The notes below the pieces were generated by a model. That model was not told the origin of the DNA. It did no database searches and worked only from the letters and a program-made list of their open reading frames with translations. A DNA stretch of 64,000 bases from an uncultured Halocynthiibacter sp. (lineage in GTDB: Bacteria > Pseudomonadota > Alphaproteobacteria > Rhodobacterales > Rhodobacteraceae): the NCBI GenBank assembly GCA_947503035.1, contig CANNCD010000008.1:45116-109115 (forward strand), given 5' to 3'. Every line of letters begins with the position of its first letter. Within the stretch, counting starts at the first letter, position 1. Both the position numbers and the translations under genes were made by a program. Positions 43,492-54,852 of the stretch are shown here, piece after piece.

Positions 43492-44271
43492 ATGACATCC
43501 TCTGAGACCAAGCCCGACGGCATCATGGAAACGGTGAAAACCGTCGTATACGCGTTGTTGATTGCGGGCCTGTTCCGGACCCTGTTTTTCCAACCGTTCT
43601 ATATCCCATCCAGCTCAATGAAAGAGACGCTTTTGATCGGCGATTTCATGTTCGTGAACAAGATGGTCTATGGCTATTCCGCGGCGTCCTGCCCGTTGAA
43701 CTTGTGCCCGTTTTCCGGTCGCATCCTTGGCTCTGATCCTGAGGTTGGCGATGTGGTCGTGTTCAAACACCCAAGCAGCGGCGTTGACTATATCAAGCGT
43801 CTGATTGGCCGCGAGGGCGACAAAATCCAGATGAAGAACGGCGTGCTATTCATCAACGGTACGGCTGTGAAAACCGAGGCTGCGGGTGAGTTCCGCGAAC
43901 CGAATGTCGAACGTGGCTGGCCTGCGATGATGCCGCGCTGTGTCCGTCTTGAAGACAACGGCGAAACCTGCGTCAAAGAGCGGTTCACCGAGACCCTTCC
44001 GAATGGCGTTTCGTATAACACGTTGAACCTTGGCAATGGTCAGGGCGACAACACGCCGATCTTCACTGTGCCTGCGGACCACTTTTTCTATATGGGTGAC
44101 AACCGCGACAACTCAACCGATAGCCGCTTTGGCCAGCCTTCTGGTGTTGGATATGCGCACCGCGATTTGATCGTTGGGCGTGCGGATCGGATTATTTTCT
44201 CGTCCTCTGGCAAGTCTCTCTTTGCATTCTGGACATGGCGCAGCGACCGTTTCTTTAAGGCAGTCAATTGA
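43492..44271 (+). CDS. lepB: Signal peptidase I
   Basis: Cleaves Sec and Tat signal peptides at the periplasmic face. A single N-terminal helix ([17 protein letters not shown]) leads to [17 protein letters not shown] with the catalytic Ser; the general base Lys is in [15 protein letters not shown], and [17 protein letters not shown] is box E. The 259 residues include a longer insertion with four Cys ([19 protein letters not shown]), possibly disulfide-bonded. Confidence 0.95.
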   Translation: MTSSETKPDGIMETVKTVVYALLIAGLFRTLFFQPFYIPSSSMKETLLIGDFMFVNKMVYGYSAASCPLNLCPFSGRILGSDPEVGDVVVFKHPSSGVDYIKRLIGREGDKIQMKNGVLFINGTAVKTEAAGEFREPNVERGWPAMMPRCVRLEDNGETCVKERFTETLPNGVSYNTLNLGNGQGDNTPIFTVPADHFFYMGDNRDNSTDSRFGQPSGVGYAHRDLIVGRADRIIFSSSGKSLFAFWTWRSDRFFKAVN

Positions 44272-44960
44272 AGATCGCGGCCGAACTCACCGAATTCTCC
44301 AAGACCATCGGGTACACATTTCGTGACCCCGAGCTGTTGCTTCGTGCGGTGACGCATGCGTCGATGTCGTCGCCCACACGCGGGGACAACCAACGTCTTG
44401 AGTTTCTGGGCGACCGTGTCTTGGGGTTGACCATGGCCGAGGCCTTGTATGACGCTGACAAAAAGGCCGCCGAGGGCACCCTTGCGCCGCGGTTCAACGC
44501 GCTTGTGCGCAAGGAAACCTGCGCCGATGTTGCCCGTCAGATTGATCTGGGCAAAGTGCTTAAACTTGGCCGCTCTGAGATGATTTCGGGTGGGCGGCGC
44601 AAAGAGGCGTTGTTGGCGGATGCGATGGAGGCGGTGATCGCCGCTGTCTATCTTGATGCTGGGTTTGAGGCCGCGCGTGATCTTGTGCTGCGTCTTTGGG
44701 GTGATCGTGTTCGCACGGTGGATGCCGATGCACGTGACCCAAAAACCGCGCTTCAGGAATGGGCGCAGGCCCGCAAACAGACACCACCGAAATACCTAGA
44801 ATTGAAACGCGAAGGTCCGGACCATGCGCCGGTGTTCACCATTCAGGTCCGTCTTGAGACCGGTGAAAGTGAACAGGCCAAAGCCCCTTCCAAACGCAAC
44901 GCCGAACAGGCCGCCGCAAAGGCGCTCTTGCAACGGCTGGAGATGCAAAATGACGGATAA
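44268..44960 (+). CDS. rnc: Ribonuclease III
   Basis: Cleaves double-stranded RNA in rRNA and mRNA processing. The catalytic signature is [39 protein letters not shown] is the second acidic motif. A C-terminal double-stranded RNA-binding domain spans about residues 155-225 ([27 protein letters not shown]). TTG start overlapping the lepB stop; overlap of 11 nt with era. Confidence 0.95.
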   Translation: MKIAAELTEFSKTIGYTFRDPELLLRAVTHASMSSPTRGDNQRLEFLGDRVLGLTMAEALYDADKKAAEGTLAPRFNALVRKETCADVARQIDLGKVLKLGRSEMISGGRRKEALLADAMEAVIAAVYLDAGFEAARDLVLRLWGDRVRTVDADARDPKTALQEWAQARKQTPPKYLELKREGPDHAPVFTIQVRLETGESEQAKAPSKRNAEQAAAKALLQRLEMQNDG

Positions 44961-45861
44961 ACGCGCGGGCTTTGTTGCCCTTATTGGCGAACCAAACGCA
45001 GGTAAATCGACCCTGTTGAACCAGATGGTTGGCGCCAAAGTGTCCATCGTGACCCACAAGGTGCAAACCACGCGTGCCCGCATTCGTGGCGTCGCAATGG
45101 AAGGTCAAAGCCAGCTTGTCTTCGTTGACACACCTGGTGTGTTCCAACCACGCCGTCGTCTTGACCGCGCAATGGTTGCCGCCGCTTGGAGCGGCGCCGC
45201 CGACGCCGATATCGTCGTTCTGTTGATCGAGGCACACCGCGGCATCACCGAGGGCGTGAAATCGATCCTTGAGAACCTCGAAGAGATCGCACAGGGCCGC
45301 CCGATTGCATTGGCCATCAACAAAATCGACCGCGTTAAGGCCGAGACATTGCTCCGATTGACCAAGGAAATGAACGAAGGGTTTGATTTCATCGAAACCT
45401 TTATGATTTCTGCCGAAAAAGGGCACGGTGTGTCTGGTCTTCGTGAATGGTTGGCAGAAACGCTTCCGACTGGTCCGTGGCTCTATCCCGAAGATCAGAT
45501 CGCCGATTTGCCGTTGCGCATGATCGCCGCCGAGATGACGCGCGAAAAACTGACCCTGCGTCTGCACCAAGAATTGCCGTATCAGATGACGGTGGAAACC
45601 GAAAACTGGGAAGAGCGCAAAGACGGTAGCTGTAAGATCGATCAGCTGATTTACGTGCAACGTGATGGCCACAAGGGCATCGTTCTGGGCAACAAGGGCG
45701 AGACGATCAAGAAGATATCAAAAGAAGCCCGCGAAGAGATGACCGAATTCCTTGGCCGCAAGGTTCACCTATTCCTTAAGGTGAAGGTACGCGCGAATTG
45801 GCTTGAAGATTCAGAGCGTTACGACGAAATGGGTCTGAATTTCTCTGACGGCAACGCATGA
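44950..45861 (+). CDS. era: GTPase Era
   Basis: A 303-residue GTPase that binds 16S rRNA and assists 30S assembly. G1 [13 protein letters not shown]3 DTPGVF and G4 NKIDRV are clear, and [10 protein letters not shown] is the switch I region. The KH RNA-binding domain is C-terminal ([21 protein letters not shown]). The ATG lies inside the end of rnc, implying translational coupling. Confidence 0.96.
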   Translation: MTDKRAGFVALIGEPNAGKSTLLNQMVGAKVSIVTHKVQTTRARIRGVAMEGQSQLVFVDTPGVFQPRRRLDRAMVAAAWSGAADADIVVLLIEAHRGITEGVKSILENLEEIAQGRPIALAINKIDRVKAETLLRLTKEMNEGFDFIETFMISAEKGHGVSGLREWLAETLPTGPWLYPEDQIADLPLRMIAAEMTREKLTLRLHQELPYQMTVETENWEERKDGSCKIDQLIYVQRDGHKGIVLGNKGETIKKISKEAREEMTEFLGRKVHLFLKVKVRANWLEDSERYDEMGLNFSDGNA

Positions 45862-46190
45862 CCCGTTTGACGGCCGAATTTTGGGTGACCGCCTATCTGG
45901 CGCGCCTGCGTTTGGTGGATATTCCGGCGTTCGTCGTGGCCCGTGGGGACGCGACGGCGGGTGCGGTTCTGGTCAAAATGAACACGCTTGACGGTCAGGC
46001 CGAGGCATTTCAACGTTCGTTTGATCTTATGACGGGCGAGCGCGCGTGGATGACCCTGTCCAAGGGCGATGAGGCCGATGTAGACGCCGCGATTGCCAAA
46101 CAGCGCGGTTTCGACCGTGATCTTTGGGTGATTGAGGTCGAAGACCGCCAAGGGCGAAATCTTCTGGATGAAATCGGTTTGTCGGACTAG
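45858..46190 (+). CDS. DUF1491 family protein
   Basis: A 110-residue protein. [28 protein letters not shown] and [12 protein letters not shown] are the conserved DUF1491 patches; [21 protein letters not shown] ends it. Function unknown, but it lies between era and recO with an ATGA overlap to era, a common alphaproteobacterial arrangement. Confidence 0.82.
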   Translation: MTRLTAEFWVTAYLARLRLVDIPAFVVARGDATAGAVLVKMNTLDGQAEAFQRSFDLMTGERAWMTLSKGDEADVDAAIAKQRGFDRDLWVIEVEDRQGRNLLDEIGLSD

Positions 46191-46198
46191 GGTTCGGC

Positions 46199-46921
46199 AT
46201 GGAATGGCGTGATCAGGGGGTTCTGTTGGGCGTGCGAAAGCACGGCGAAACCTCCGCTATCATTGATGTACTGACCCCCGAACATGGCCGCCACGCGGGC
46301 GTGGTCCACGGCGGTATCAGCCGCAAAATCGCCCCCATTTTGCAACCAGGTGCACAGCTTGACCTTCGGTGGCGTGCGCGCCTTGAGGGGCATCTGGGAA
46401 CCTTTACCGTCGAACCCTTGCGCTCGCGGATGGTTGGGCTGACGTCCAACCGTGTGAACCTTGCGGGGCTGAATTCCATCTCCGCGCTTTTGATGTTTTG
46501 CTTGCCCGAACGGGTGCCTCATCCGGCCCTGTATCAACGGAGTGTGACCCTGCTGGATCTGATCTGTACCACAGACGCGTGGCCGCTGGCGTATCTGCGT
46601 TGGGAGCAAGAGCTTCTGGAGGAGCTAGGCTTTGCGCTTAGCCTTGGGAAATGTGCGGTGACCGGCTCGCGGGATGATCTGGTGTTTGTTTCGCCCAAAA
46701 CCGGTCGTGCGGTAAGCCGTGGTGGCGCGGGGGAATGGGCGGATCGGTTGCTACCACTGCCGCAGTGTATGTTGGGGCAGGGGGATGCGACCAACGGCGA
46801 AATATCCGACGGGCTGCGCACCACCGGACATTTTCTTGCGCATCATATCGCGCCGAGCCTTGGCAATCGACCGCTGCCGGCAGCGCGGCAACGGTTGATT
46901 GATCTGCTTAATCGGGACTAG
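46199..46921 (+). CDS. recO: DNA repair protein RecO
   Basis: Loads RecA on SSB-coated DNA with RecR (RecFOR pathway). The 240-residue protein starts [26 protein letters not shown] in two recognisable parts ([15 protein letters not shown] and the OB-fold [17 protein letters not shown]). [18 protein letters not shown] is the helical C-terminal domain. It lacks the zinc Cys set apart from single Cys. Stop shares CTAG with convergent mcd. Confidence 0.9.
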   Translation: MEWRDQGVLLGVRKHGETSAIIDVLTPEHGRHAGVVHGGISRKIAPILQPGAQLDLRWRARLEGHLGTFTVEPLRSRMVGLTSNRVNLAGLNSISALLMFCLPERVPHPALYQRSVTLLDLICTTDAWPLAYLRWEQELLEELGFALSLGKCAVTGSRDDLVFVSPKTGRAVSRGGAGEWADRLLPLPQCMLGQGDATNGEISDGLRTTGHFLAHHIAPSLGNRPLPAARQRLIDLLNRD

Positions 46922-48597
46922 GCCAGAAGACGGCGTGCGATGACCTGTGCCTGAATCTCGGCGGCGCCTTCAAAGATGTTCAGGATACGCGCGTCGCACA
47001 AGATACGGCTGATCTGATATTCAAGCGCAAAGCCGTTCCCGCCGTGAATTTGCAGGCTGTTGTCGGCGGCGGCCCATGCCACGCGCGCGCCCAACAATTT
47101 GGCCATGCCCGCCTCAAGGTCACACCGCTTGTCGTTGTCCTTTTGACGCGCCGAATAATAGGTCAGCTGGCGGGTGATCATGATTTCCGCCGCCATCATC
47201 GCCAGTTTGCCACCAACACGCGGGAATTCGATCAGGGATTTGCCGAACTGTTTACGGTCAATCGCGTACTGCATCCCCACATCAAGCGCGTTCTGCGCGA
47301 CACCAATGGCGCGGGCGGCGGTCTGGATGCGTGCGCTTTCGAATGTCTGCATAAGCTGTTTGAAACCTTGCCCCTCGACGCCCCCCAAAAGGTTCGCGGC
47401 GTCGACCTTAAAGTCGTCAAAGCCCAGTTCGTATTCCTTCATGCCGCGGTATCCAAGCACCTCGATCTCGCCGCCGGTCATGCCTTCGGTCGGGAAGGGG
47501 ACGTCGTCGGTGCCAGGTGTTTTGGTCGCAAGGAACATGGACAGACCTTTGTAGTCCGTCGTGTTCGGGTCGGTTCGCGCCAACAGGGTCATCGCATGGG
47601 TGCGGGCGGCGTGGGTGATCCACGTTTTGTTGCCTGTCACGCGGTATTCATCGCCGTCCTTAACCGCACGCGTGCGCAACGCGCCGAGGTCGGAGCCCGT
47701 GTTTGGTTCGGTAAACACGGCCGTCGGCAGGATTTCGGCGCTCGAGAGTTTCGGCAGCCATTCCTGTTTTTGGGCGTCGGTGCCACCACAGAGGATCAGC
47801 TCGGCCGCGATTTCGGAGCGGGTGCCAAGAGAGCCAACACCGATATAACCACGGCTCAGCTCTTCGCTCACCACGACCATCGCGGATTTCGGAAGGCCAA
47901 AGCCGCCGAATTCCTCGGGGATGGTCAGGCCAAAGACGCCCATCTCGGCCAGCTCTTCGATGATCTCCATCGGGATCAATTCATCGTTCAGATGCCAGTC
48001 GTGGGCGTATGGCGCGACCTTTTCGGCGGCAAAACGGTTGAACTGATCGCGGATCATTTCAAGCTCGTCATCAAGACCCGTGGCTCCAACCGTCGTGCGT
48101 GCGGCCTGTTTTTGCATCTCGGTTACAAGGGCGGCACGGGCGGTCGCGGTATTGCCCGTTTCGATCAATGTCAGAATGGCGGTGTCAGTGGGGATCGTGC
48201 TTTGGCCGAGGTCGGAAATCCGTGCGATTTCGCCTTGGCTCATGGGGATGCCGCCGTAGATTTGTGTCAGATATTCACCGGCGCCGATTTGAAGCAACAA
48301 GGCCTCGATGGTGCCAAATTCGCCATCAGCGTCGAGACGTGTGGCCCAGCCGTGCATCTGGGTCATGGCTTCGACATAGGTGGCCAACCACGCGAGTGTG
48401 TGTGCGCGGTGTTGTTCACGTTCAAGGGCCTCGGCGTTGATGCGGCCATCGATGACAAGTTCATCGCGTAGGCCGTTTCTGGCATTTCCGAGCAGCTCGG
48501 AAAGCGGAGACAAGGTTTCCCCAACGAGACGCAAAAGCACATCTGTCGGGATGGGAGCGTGTTGCGTGTGCAGCATTTCTTGACCGGTATCTGGCAT
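46918..48597 (-). CDS. mcd: (2S)-methylsuccinyl-CoA dehydrogenase-like
   Basis: A 559-residue FAD acyl-CoA dehydrogenase with an extra ~150-residue N-terminal helical domain, the hallmark of Mcd, which oxidises methylsuccinyl-CoA to mesaconyl-CoA in the ethylmalonyl-CoA pathway. [33 protein letters not shown] and [11 protein letters not shown] are flavin-contact segments; [18 protein letters not shown] and [18 protein letters not shown] close the domain. Electrons would pass to the ETF near 58 kb. ATG at PDTGQEML has GAGG 6 nt upstream. The other EMC genes (ccr, ecm) are not here. Confidence 0.85.
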   Translation of the reverse strand: MPDTGQEMLHTQHAPIPTDVLLRLVGETLSPLSELLGNARNGLRDELVIDGRINAEALEREQHRAHTLAWLATYVEAMTQMHGWATRLDADGEFGTIEALLLQIGAGEYLTQIYGGIPMSQGEIARISDLGQSTIPTDTAILTLIETGNTATARAALVTEMQKQAARTTVGATGLDDELEMIRDQFNRFAAEKVAPYAHDWHLNDELIPMEIIEELAEMGVFGLTIPEEFGGFGLPKSAMVVVSEELSRGYIGVGSLGTRSEIAAELILCGGTDAQKQEWLPKLSSAEILPTAVFTEPNTGSDLGALRTRAVKDGDEYRVTGNKTWITHAARTHAMTLLARTDPNTTDYKGLSMFLATKTPGTDDVPFPTEGMTGGEIEVLGYRGMKEYELGFDDFKVDAANLLGGVEGQGFKQLMQTFESARIQTAARAIGVAQNALDVGMQYAIDRKQFGKSLIEFPRVGGKLAMMAAEIMITRQLTYYSARQKDNDKRCDLEAGMAKLLGARVAWAAADNSLQIHGGNGFALEYQISRILCDARILNIFEGAAEIQAQVIARRLLA

Positions 48598-48732
48598 TTT
48601 GGACCTCATATCTGTTTAGAACGGTGTAATCACTTTGCAGTCGCAGCACAAGAAAAAAACAAAATTGATAACATAATTGAACTAAAATAACTTTGTGAAA
48701 TTTATGATGCGATTGAAGCCCGAAACGAAAAA

Positions 48733-48758
48733 GGCCCCGCATGAAATCATGCGAGGCC
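48733..48758 (-). terminator. Terminator of pckA
   Basis: Minus strand: GGCCTCGCATGA and TCATGCGGGGCC form a stem (one G-U pair) with a tiny loop, followed by TTTTTCG. It lies 25 nt after the pckA stop. Confidence 0.75.
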
Positions 48759-48782
48759 CTAATTTTGTTGTTCTATAATAGT

Positions 48783-50381
48783 TTAGCCGATTGAGATGGC
48801 GCGAACGTCGTCGTCAATGTGGTCTTGGTACTGTTCAAAGTTGTCCGAGAACATTTGAACAAGTTTCTGCGCTTGGCTGTCGTATGCTTCGGCATCATCC
48901 CAAGTGCGACGTGGATCAAGAAGGATGTCGGCAACACCGGCCACGGCCACAGGCACGTCAAAGCCAAAGTTCGGGTCTTTGCGGAATTCGCCTTCGGCCA
49001 ATGTGCCGTTCAGAGCAGCCGTCAGAAGCGCGCGAGTCGCGCGGATTGGCATACGGGATCCGGTGCCATATGCGCCGCCGGTCCAGCCTGTGTTCACCAA
49101 CCAACATGTTGCACCGTGGGTCGCGATTTTGCCCTGAAGCAGCTTGCCGTATTCTTCTGGACGACGTGGCATGAATGGCGCGCCGAAACAGGTTGAAAAG
49201 GTGGGCTCTGGCTCGGTTACGCCGCGTTCTGTGCCGGCAACCTTGGAGGTGAAACCAGACAAGAAGTGGTACATCGCCTGCGCTGGCGTCAAACGCGAGA
49301 TCGGAGGCAGTACACCGAAGGCATCACATGTCAGCATGATGATGTTTTTCGGATGACCGCCAAGCGCGCTTTCGGACGCGTTGGAAATGTAATCAAGCGG
49401 GTAGGCGCAACGCATGTTCGCGGTCAGGCTATCGTCTTCGAAGTCCAATTCCTTGGTCTCTTCGTCAAAGACCATGTTCTCGATCACGGTGCCGAATTTC
49501 TCGGTGGTTGCGTAAATCTCTGGCTCGGCCTCTTGGGATAGGTTGATCGTTTTCGCGTAACAACCACCCTCAAAGTTAAAGGTGCCGCGGTCAGACCAGC
49601 CGTGTTCATCGTCGCCGATCAAAACGCGGGATGGATCAGCAGAAAGCGTGGTCTTACCCGTGCCAGACAGACCAAAGAACACAGCCGTATCAACAGGGTT
49701 GCCCGGCGCGTGGTTGGCGGAACAGTGCATCGGCATAATGCCGCGCTCTGGTAGGATGTAGTTAAGAAGAGAGAACACAGATTTCTTGTTCTCGCCTGCG
49801 TATTCAGAACCACCGATCAGGATGATCTTACGCTCAAAGTTAAGCGCGATCACTGTTTCAGAGCGACAACCGTGTTTCTCGGGGTCAGCTTTGAATGTCG
49901 GACAGTTGATAACTGTGTAGTCAGGTACGAAATCGTCCAGCTCGTCGCGTTCTGGGCGACGCAGCATGGTACGAATGAATTGCGCGTGCCAAGCGAGCTC
50001 GGTCACCATGCGCACGTCCAGACGTTGGGAGGGATCTGCGCCCCCAAAGAGATCCTGAACGTAGTAGTCTTTGCCCTGCATATGCGCGATCATGTCGTCA
50101 TAGAGACGATCAAACGCTGTTGGTTCCATAGGCGGGTTATTTTCCCACCAGATTGAATCCGCAACGTTGTCTGTTTTAACGACGAACTTATCTTTGGGTG
50201 ACCGGCCAGTGTGTTTGCCAGTTGTCACCAAAAGAGAACCACCCTTGCCCAAGGTACCTTCGCCACGTTTTACGGCGGCTTCGACAAGAGCGGGTTCCAT
50301 GTCGTTATAATAGACATTGCCCAAACCCGTGATGCCTTGTGTTTCAAGCGTATGGTTCGGGTTCACACGACCGTGTGTCAT
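48783..50381 (-). CDS. pckA: Phosphoenolpyruvate carboxykinase (ATP)
   Basis: Converts oxaloacetate plus ATP to PEP, entering gluconeogenesis. The 532-residue enzyme has the kinase P-loop [16 protein letters not shown], the preceding MHCSANH metal-site segment, [26 protein letters not shown] split into IGDDEHGW and [10 protein letters not shown], and [14 protein letters not shown]. These are ATP-type, not GTP-type. AAGGAG 6 nt upstream fixes the ATG. Divergent to chvI, whose regulator is known to affect pckA in rhizobia. Confidence 0.96.
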   Translation of the reverse strand: MTHGRVNPNHTLETQGITGLGNVYYNDMEPALVEAAVKRGEGTLGKGGSLLVTTGKHTGRSPKDKFVVKTDNVADSIWWENNPPMEPTAFDRLYDDMIAHMQGKDYYVQDLFGGADPSQRLDVRMVTELAWHAQFIRTMLRRPERDELDDFVPDYTVINCPTFKADPEKHGCRSETVIALNFERKIILIGGSEYAGENKKSVFSLLNYILPERGIMPMHCSANHAPGNPVDTAVFFGLSGTGKTTLSADPSRVLIGDDEHGWSDRGTFNFEGGCYAKTINLSQEAEPEIYATTEKFGTVIENMVFDEETKELDFEDDSLTANMRCAYPLDYISNASESALGGHPKNIIMLTCDAFGVLPPISRLTPAQAMYHFLSGFTSKVAGTERGVTEPEPTFSTCFGAPFMPRRPEEYGKLLQGKIATHGATCWLVNTGWTGGAYGTGSRMPIRATRALLTAALNGTLAEGEFRKDPNFGFDVPVAVAGVADILLDPRRTWDDAEAYDSQAQKLVQMFSDNFEQYQDHIDDDVRAISIG

Positions 50382-50698
50382 AACAAGCTCCTTGCGCCGC
50401 TTGGCGCATCTATCTCTTTTTTGGGGTGCAAAGGACCAATTTTGCACCACGCACCACCCGGTGCGATGCCTGTTTGTAACATGGGATTTGCCCAATGGAA
50501 CCAGCGTAAACAGAACGTTAGCGCAATCATTGTAAATAATTTTTGACCCCCATGTATGATTATTACAAATATTAGCAAATTTTTCCGAATTGGTTACGAA
50601 AAAAGACCAATGCGATTCGTCTTTGGAGTTGATTAATTTGACCACAAAGGAAACAATGGCGGCCAGTGTGCGCATTGTAAAAATTAGGGAAACAAATC
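50382..50698. other. Divergent control region pckA/chvI
   Basis: 317 nt, AT-rich near chvI. It must hold both promoters. TTGTAAATAAT and ATTATTACAA (about 50530-50570) form an imperfect inverted repeat. Homopolymer runs of A/T are common. No riboswitch or small RNA was identified, and I do not place exact promoters. Confidence 0.4.
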
Positions 50699-51403
50699 AT
50701 GGCGAAAATTGCGCTGGTTGATGATGATCGGAACATTCTTACATCGGTGTCTATGACGCTTGAGGCCGAGGGCTTTGAGGTTGAGACATATAACGATGGT
50801 CAGTCTGCTCTTGATGCGTTTAACAAGAAGCTCCCTGATATGGCTGTTCTCGATATTAAGATGCCGCGCATGGATGGCATGGACCTATTGCAGAACTTGC
50901 GCCAAAAAACCCAGATGCCTGTGATCTTTCTGACGTCGAAGGACGACGAAATTGATGAGGTTCTCGGTCTGCGTATGGGCGCGGATGACTATGTAAAGAA
51001 GCCATTTTCCCAACGTTTGCTGGTTGAACGTATCCGCGCATTGCTGCGCCGTCAGGACGCGATTGCCGGTGTAGAAATCGAAGAAACCGCCGACACAAAA
51101 ATGATCGAACGTGGCGATTTGCGGATGGATCCCCTGCGCCACGCCGTGACGTGGAAGGGCAAAGATGTGTCCCTGACCGTGACCGAATTCCTGCTTCTTC
51201 AGGCCCTCGCACAGCGCCCAGGTTTCGTAAAAAGCCGCGATCAATTGATGGATGTGGCCTATGACGATCAGGTCTATGTTGACGATAGAACCATCGATAG
51301 TCACATCAAACGGTTGCGTAAAAAGATGCGTACTGTAGACAATGAATTCTCAGCGATCGAAACGCTGTATGGCATTGGGTACAGATATAACGAGGAAGAA
51401 TGA
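50699..51403 (+). CDS. chvI: Response regulator ChvI
   Basis: A 234-residue OmpR/PhoB-type regulator. Acidic pair LVDDDRNI, phospho-acceptor Asp in [13 protein letters not shown], Thr in FLTSKDDE and Lys in DYVKKPF are intact; the winged-helix domain is C-terminal ([37 protein letters not shown]). In rhizobia ChvI-ChvG answers acid or envelope stress. Coupled to chvG by ATGA overlap. Confidence 0.94.
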   Translation: MAKIALVDDDRNILTSVSMTLEAEGFEVETYNDGQSALDAFNKKLPDMAVLDIKMPRMDGMDLLQNLRQKTQMPVIFLTSKDDEIDEVLGLRMGADDYVKKPFSQRLLVERIRALLRRQDAIAGVEIEETADTKMIERGDLRMDPLRHAVTWKGKDVSLTVTEFLLLQALAQRPGFVKSRDQLMDVAYDDQVYVDDRTIDSHIKRLRKKMRTVDNEFSAIETLYGIGYRYNEEE

Positions 51404-53130
51404 CCGTTTCACCCCGCATAGGATACGAAAACGCCGAGCCAACGAATGGTACAGGCGTTGTATTGGGTGACGACTGGCATGGCGACGATACAGACGAGGC
51501 GCGCGAGCTGAACAAGCGCCGCGCACGTCGGTCGTTTATCTCGCTAAAACGTTCTCCGCTCGCCCGCAAGATTATCACATTCAATCTGCTGGCTCTTATC
51601 GTCTTGGTCGCGGGGGTTCTGTATCTGAACCCGTTCCGCACAGGCGTTGTGATCCAACGTGAACGCGCCTTGGTGTCTCAGGTTCAATTGATTGCGAATG
51701 TGTTTGAGGCTCAGCTGCCTCAAGAGGCGCCCGTGTCCTTGACCTCTGGTGATGGCATTGAGGTGGCAGATACCCTCTCTGTGCTGTCTCTTTCCAACGA
51801 CGCACGTGTGTTTGTGTTCGACCCTGCCGGAACCTTGGTCGGCGAAGTGGACGCCGCGACGGGCGGCGATGTGCTTCCGGTTGAGGGGCTCACCGAAGGT
51901 GCGCGTGGCACCTATATGACCGATTTCTTGAATTCCATTTGGGACTGGACCGCGCGCAATGTGGGGCTGTCTGGCCGTTCCGCCGAAACCGTGCCGATCC
52001 CCGAACAGGCACAAACATTGGTTGAACCCGCCTTGGCCGGCGCGACCACGGTTCGCATTTTCAATGCCTTGAATACGGACGAGGCCCTCGCCGTTGCGAC
52101 CCCAATCCGGCAGGGTGGCGAAACCATTGGCGTTGTGGTTCTGACAAGCGCGACGACCGCCGTAGAACAATTGGTGCGCTCAGAGCGTGAAAAAGTTCTT
52201 CAGATGTTTGTCGTGGCGATCATTGTCTCCGTCGGTCTTAGCCTTGTTTTGGCATCCACTATGGCCAATCCATTGTCCGATCTTGCCGCCGCGGCCGAAC
52301 TGGGCCGCGACAAAGATGCCCGCAAGATGAACCCTGGCCGTGTCCGCATTCCTGATCTGACGGCGCGCCCCGATGAAATTGGCCGCCTGTCTGGGGCGCT
52401 TCGGGGCATGGTCTCTGCGCTTTATGACCGGATCGATGCCAACGAACAATTCGCCGCCGATGTGGCGCATGAAATCAAAAACCCGCTGGCCTCTCTTCGG
52501 TCTGCGGTGGGAACGTTGCGCGTTGCAAAACGCGATGATCAACGCACCAAGCTTCTGGATGTGATCGACCATGATGTGCGTCGTCTTGATCGTCTTGTCA
52601 GCGATATCTCCAACGCCTCGCGTTTGGATAGCGAGCTGGTGAAAGAAGAAGAAGAAGAATTCGACATGCTGCGCACCATCGGCAATCTTGCGACTTATAT
52701 GCAGGAACAAGCCAGCGAAAAGGGCGTCGAATTTATCATCGATCTACCGCGCACATCGATCAATATCATGGGCCTTGAGGGCCGTCTGGCGCAGGTGTTC
52801 GTAAACCTGATCAGCAACGCGATTTCCTTCTGCGAGGATGGCGATGCGATCCGCATTTGGGCCCGCAAACGTGAAAACCGCGTCTTGATCGTGGTCGAAG
52901 ACACCGGCCCCGGCATCCCCGATCAGGCCTTGGCGAACATCTTTAAACGCTTCTATTCCGAACGTCCGGATGGCGATTTTGGCAATAACTCGGGCCTCGG
53001 TCTGGCGATTTCCAAACAGATCGTTGAGGCCCACGGCGGCGTGATCTGGGCCGAGAATATTCGCCCAACTGACGCCGATGTGACCTCCGAACCGCTTGGC
53101 GCCCGCTTTGTGGTGGGTCTGCCGGTTTAA
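51400..53130 (+). CDS. chvG: Sensor histidine kinase ChvG
   Basis: A 576-residue membrane kinase. A cytoplasmic N-terminal stretch (about 60 residues) precedes helix [19 protein letters not shown]; a periplasmic sensor of about 200 residues; helix [17 protein letters not shown]; a HAMP; H-box [19 protein letters not shown] with the phospho-His; N-box [13 protein letters not shown] boxes EDTGPGIP and [17 protein letters not shown]. Cognate kinase of ChvI. Confidence 0.94.
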   Translation: MTVSPRIGYENAEPTNGTGVVLGDDWHGDDTDEARELNKRRARRSFISLKRSPLARKIITFNLLALIVLVAGVLYLNPFRTGVVIQRERALVSQVQLIANVFEAQLPQEAPVSLTSGDGIEVADTLSVLSLSNDARVFVFDPAGTLVGEVDAATGGDVLPVEGLTEGARGTYMTDFLNSIWDWTARNVGLSGRSAETVPIPEQAQTLVEPALAGATTVRIFNALNTDEALAVATPIRQGGETIGVVVLTSATTAVEQLVRSEREKVLQMFVVAIIVSVGLSLVLASTMANPLSDLAAAAELGRDKDARKMNPGRVRIPDLTARPDEIGRLSGALRGMVSALYDRIDANEQFAADVAHEIKNPLASLRSAVGTLRVAKRDDQRTKLLDVIDHDVRRLDRLVSDISNASRLDSELVKEEEEEFDMLRTIGNLATYMQEQASEKGVEFIIDLPRTSINIMGLEGRLAQVFVNLISNAISFCEDGDAIRIWARKRENRVLIVVEDTGPGIPDQALANIFKRFYSERPDGDFGNNSGLGLAISKQIVEAHGGVIWAENIRPTDADVTSEPLGARFVVGLPV

Positions 53131-53133
53131 CCC

Positions 53134-53556
53134 ATGTCACAGCAGATGATCCATGCCTCCACCGTGGCCCTCAATGGGCAGGCGGTGGTGATTATGGGCG
53201 CATCTGGGACGGGGAAATCCACGCTCGCGCTCGAATTGATCGGGCAGGGGGCGACCCTGATTGCCGACGATCAGACCATTTTGACACGCGTGGGCGACGA
53301 TGTGATTGCGTCCTGTCCGGATGCGATCACCGGCCAGATCGAGGTTCGTCATATGGGGATTTTGCGATGTGGGGCCGTGTCTGACGTGCATGTGAGGCTT
53401 GTCATCGACATGGATCAGACCGAAACGCAACGTTTACCCATTCCACGTACAATCGACCTTGCGGGAATCGATCTACCCCTATTGTATCGGATCAAGGGCC
53501 CGCATTTCGCCGTGGCCATTGGGATGTTTATGAAATTTGGACGCATAGCCACATGA
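53134..53556 (+). CDS. hprK: HPr kinase, short form
   Basis: A 140-residue protein with only the catalytic domain of HprK/P, as usual in alphaproteobacteria. VVIMGASGTGKSTLALELIGQG is the P-loop (ASGTGKSTLALEL core), LIADDQTIL the acidic site, and TGQIEVRHMGILRC the family signature. It would phosphorylate HPr on Ser. The cluster also contains HPr with that Ser. Four nt after chvG. Confidence 0.9.
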   Translation: MSQQMIHASTVALNGQAVVIMGASGTGKSTLALELIGQGATLIADDQTILTRVGDDVIASCPDAITGQIEVRHMGILRCGAVSDVHVRLVIDMDQTETQRLPIPRTIDLAGIDLPLLYRIKGPHFAVAIGMFMKFGRIAT

Positions 53557-54434
53557 TGGCCCCTGATAAAACCGACCTCATGCATATTGTATTGGTGACT
53601 GGCCCATCTGGGGCGGGGCGCACCACTGCGATTAAGTGCTTTGAGGACATCGGATTTGAATCCATCGACAACCTGCCCATGTCTCTGCTTCCACGGCTCC
53701 TTGATGGTGAGCCGCTTGATCGTCCTCTTGTGCTCGGCATCGATGTGCGCAACCGCGATTTTTCGACACGTGCGATGATCGATACACTGGATACGCTGGT
53801 GGGGCGCACCGATGCGCAGGTCGAACTGTTGTATCTGGATTGCCGCGCGGATGTTCTTCAACGCCGGTTCTCGGAAACACGTCGCCGTCACCCGTTGGCC
53901 CCCGCTGAAACCGCCGAACGTGGGATCGAACGCGAACTTGATCTGTTGACGCCGGTACGGGTGCGTGCGGATGTCTTGCTTGAGACCAGCGAAATGTCGC
54001 CCCATGATCTCCGCGCCGAGCTTGAGGCGCTCTATGCCCCCAAGGGCGCGCAGAAACTCGCGCTGAGCGTTCACAGCTTTTCTTACAAACGTGGTGTGCC
54101 ACGCGGGCTTGATATGGTGTTCGATTGTCGTTTCCTGCGGAACCCATATTGGGACGAAAGCCTGCGTAAACTGGATGGACGCAACGCCGAGGTTGCAAGC
54201 TATGTTGCACAGGATCCAAGGTTTGAGGAATTCTTTAAGAAAGTATTCGATTTGACGGAACTCCTGTTGCCTGCTTATATCGACGAGGGTAAGGCCCATC
54301 TGTCGATTGGGTTTGGGTGCACGGGTGGTCAACACCGGTCGGTGACGTTAACGGAACAAATGGCAGCAGCAATGCAAAACGCAGGCTGGCAGGTGTCCAA
54401 ACGTCACAGAGAATTGGAACGGCGGGCCGGATGA
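53553..54434 (+). CDS. rapZ: RNase adapter RapZ-like P-loop protein
   Basis: A 293-residue homologue of RapZ/YvcJ. LVTGPSGAGRTTAIKCFEDIGF replaces the Walker A Lys by Arg (GAGRTT core); FESIDNLPMSLLPRLL, LDCRADVLQRRFSETRRRHPL and AHLSIGFGCTGGQHRSVTLTE are diagnostic. In E. coli RapZ controls GlmS sRNA turnover; the role here is unproven. ATGA overlap with hprK. Confidence 0.92.
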   Translation: MMAPDKTDLMHIVLVTGPSGAGRTTAIKCFEDIGFESIDNLPMSLLPRLLDGEPLDRPLVLGIDVRNRDFSTRAMIDTLDTLVGRTDAQVELLYLDCRADVLQRRFSETRRRHPLAPAETAERGIERELDLLTPVRVRADVLLETSEMSPHDLRAELEALYAPKGAQKLALSVHSFSYKRGVPRGLDMVFDCRFLRNPYWDESLRKLDGRNAEVASYVAQDPRFEEFFKKVFDLTELLLPAYIDEGKAHLSIGFGCTGGQHRSVTLTEQMAAAMQNAGWQVSKRHRELERRAG

Positions 54435-54462
54435 CGGTCTGCTCTAACACTGGGGACACCGC

Positions 54463-54846
54463 TTGATCGGTATCGTACTTGTTGCGCATGGGGGTTTGGC
54501 CCATGAATATTTAACCGCTGTCGAACATGTTGTCGGCAAGCATCCCGGAATTGTGGCCATCTCGATGGAATACAACCACGATCGCACGCTTAAACAGCAG
54601 GAAATTTGTGCCGCTGCCGATAGCGTCGATAGCGGCGAGGGGGTCGTCGTTGTGGCGGATATGTTTGGGGCATCCCCGTGCAATCTGTCTATGAAGGCTT
54701 GCCAATGCGAGACGCGCAAAATTCTCTATGGCGCGAATTTGCCGATGTTGGTTAAACTGGCCAAAATGCGGCACGCCACGGTTGATGTCGCAACCAAGGC
54801 CGCGGTGGCCGCCGGCAAGAAATATATTGATGAATACAATGGTTAG
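54463..54846 (+). CDS. PTS EIIA, mannose family
   Basis: A 127-residue IIA domain. GIVLVAHGGLAHEYLTAVEH holds the phosphorylated His (VAHGG), and VVVVADMFGASPCNLS is the conserved DLFGGSP-type loop. With no IIB or IIC genes nearby it is likely regulatory rather than for sugar uptake. TTG start with a weak GGGGA upstream. Six nt before HPr. Confidence 0.9.
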   Translation: MIGIVLVAHGGLAHEYLTAVEHVVGKHPGIVAISMEYNHDRTLKQQEICAAADSVDSGEGVVVVADMFGASPCNLSMKACQCETRKILYGANLPMLVKLAKMRHATVDVATKAAVAAGKKYIDEYNG

Positions 54847-54852
54847 GACGAC

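Noticed and set aside
47044..48471. 475-codon antisense frame over mcd
   Set aside because: Low-complexity shadow of the real gene's codon usage, no ribosome site, no recognisable motif.
50640..50700. Short leader ORF ahead of chvI (ATG at about 50656)
   Set aside because: It runs into chvI out of frame with no ribosome site and no attenuator hairpin.
52620..52670. GAAGAAGAAGAAGAA run in chvG as a slippage site
   Set aside because: Encodes a conserved-looking acidic Glu stretch after the H-box; frame is intact on both sides.
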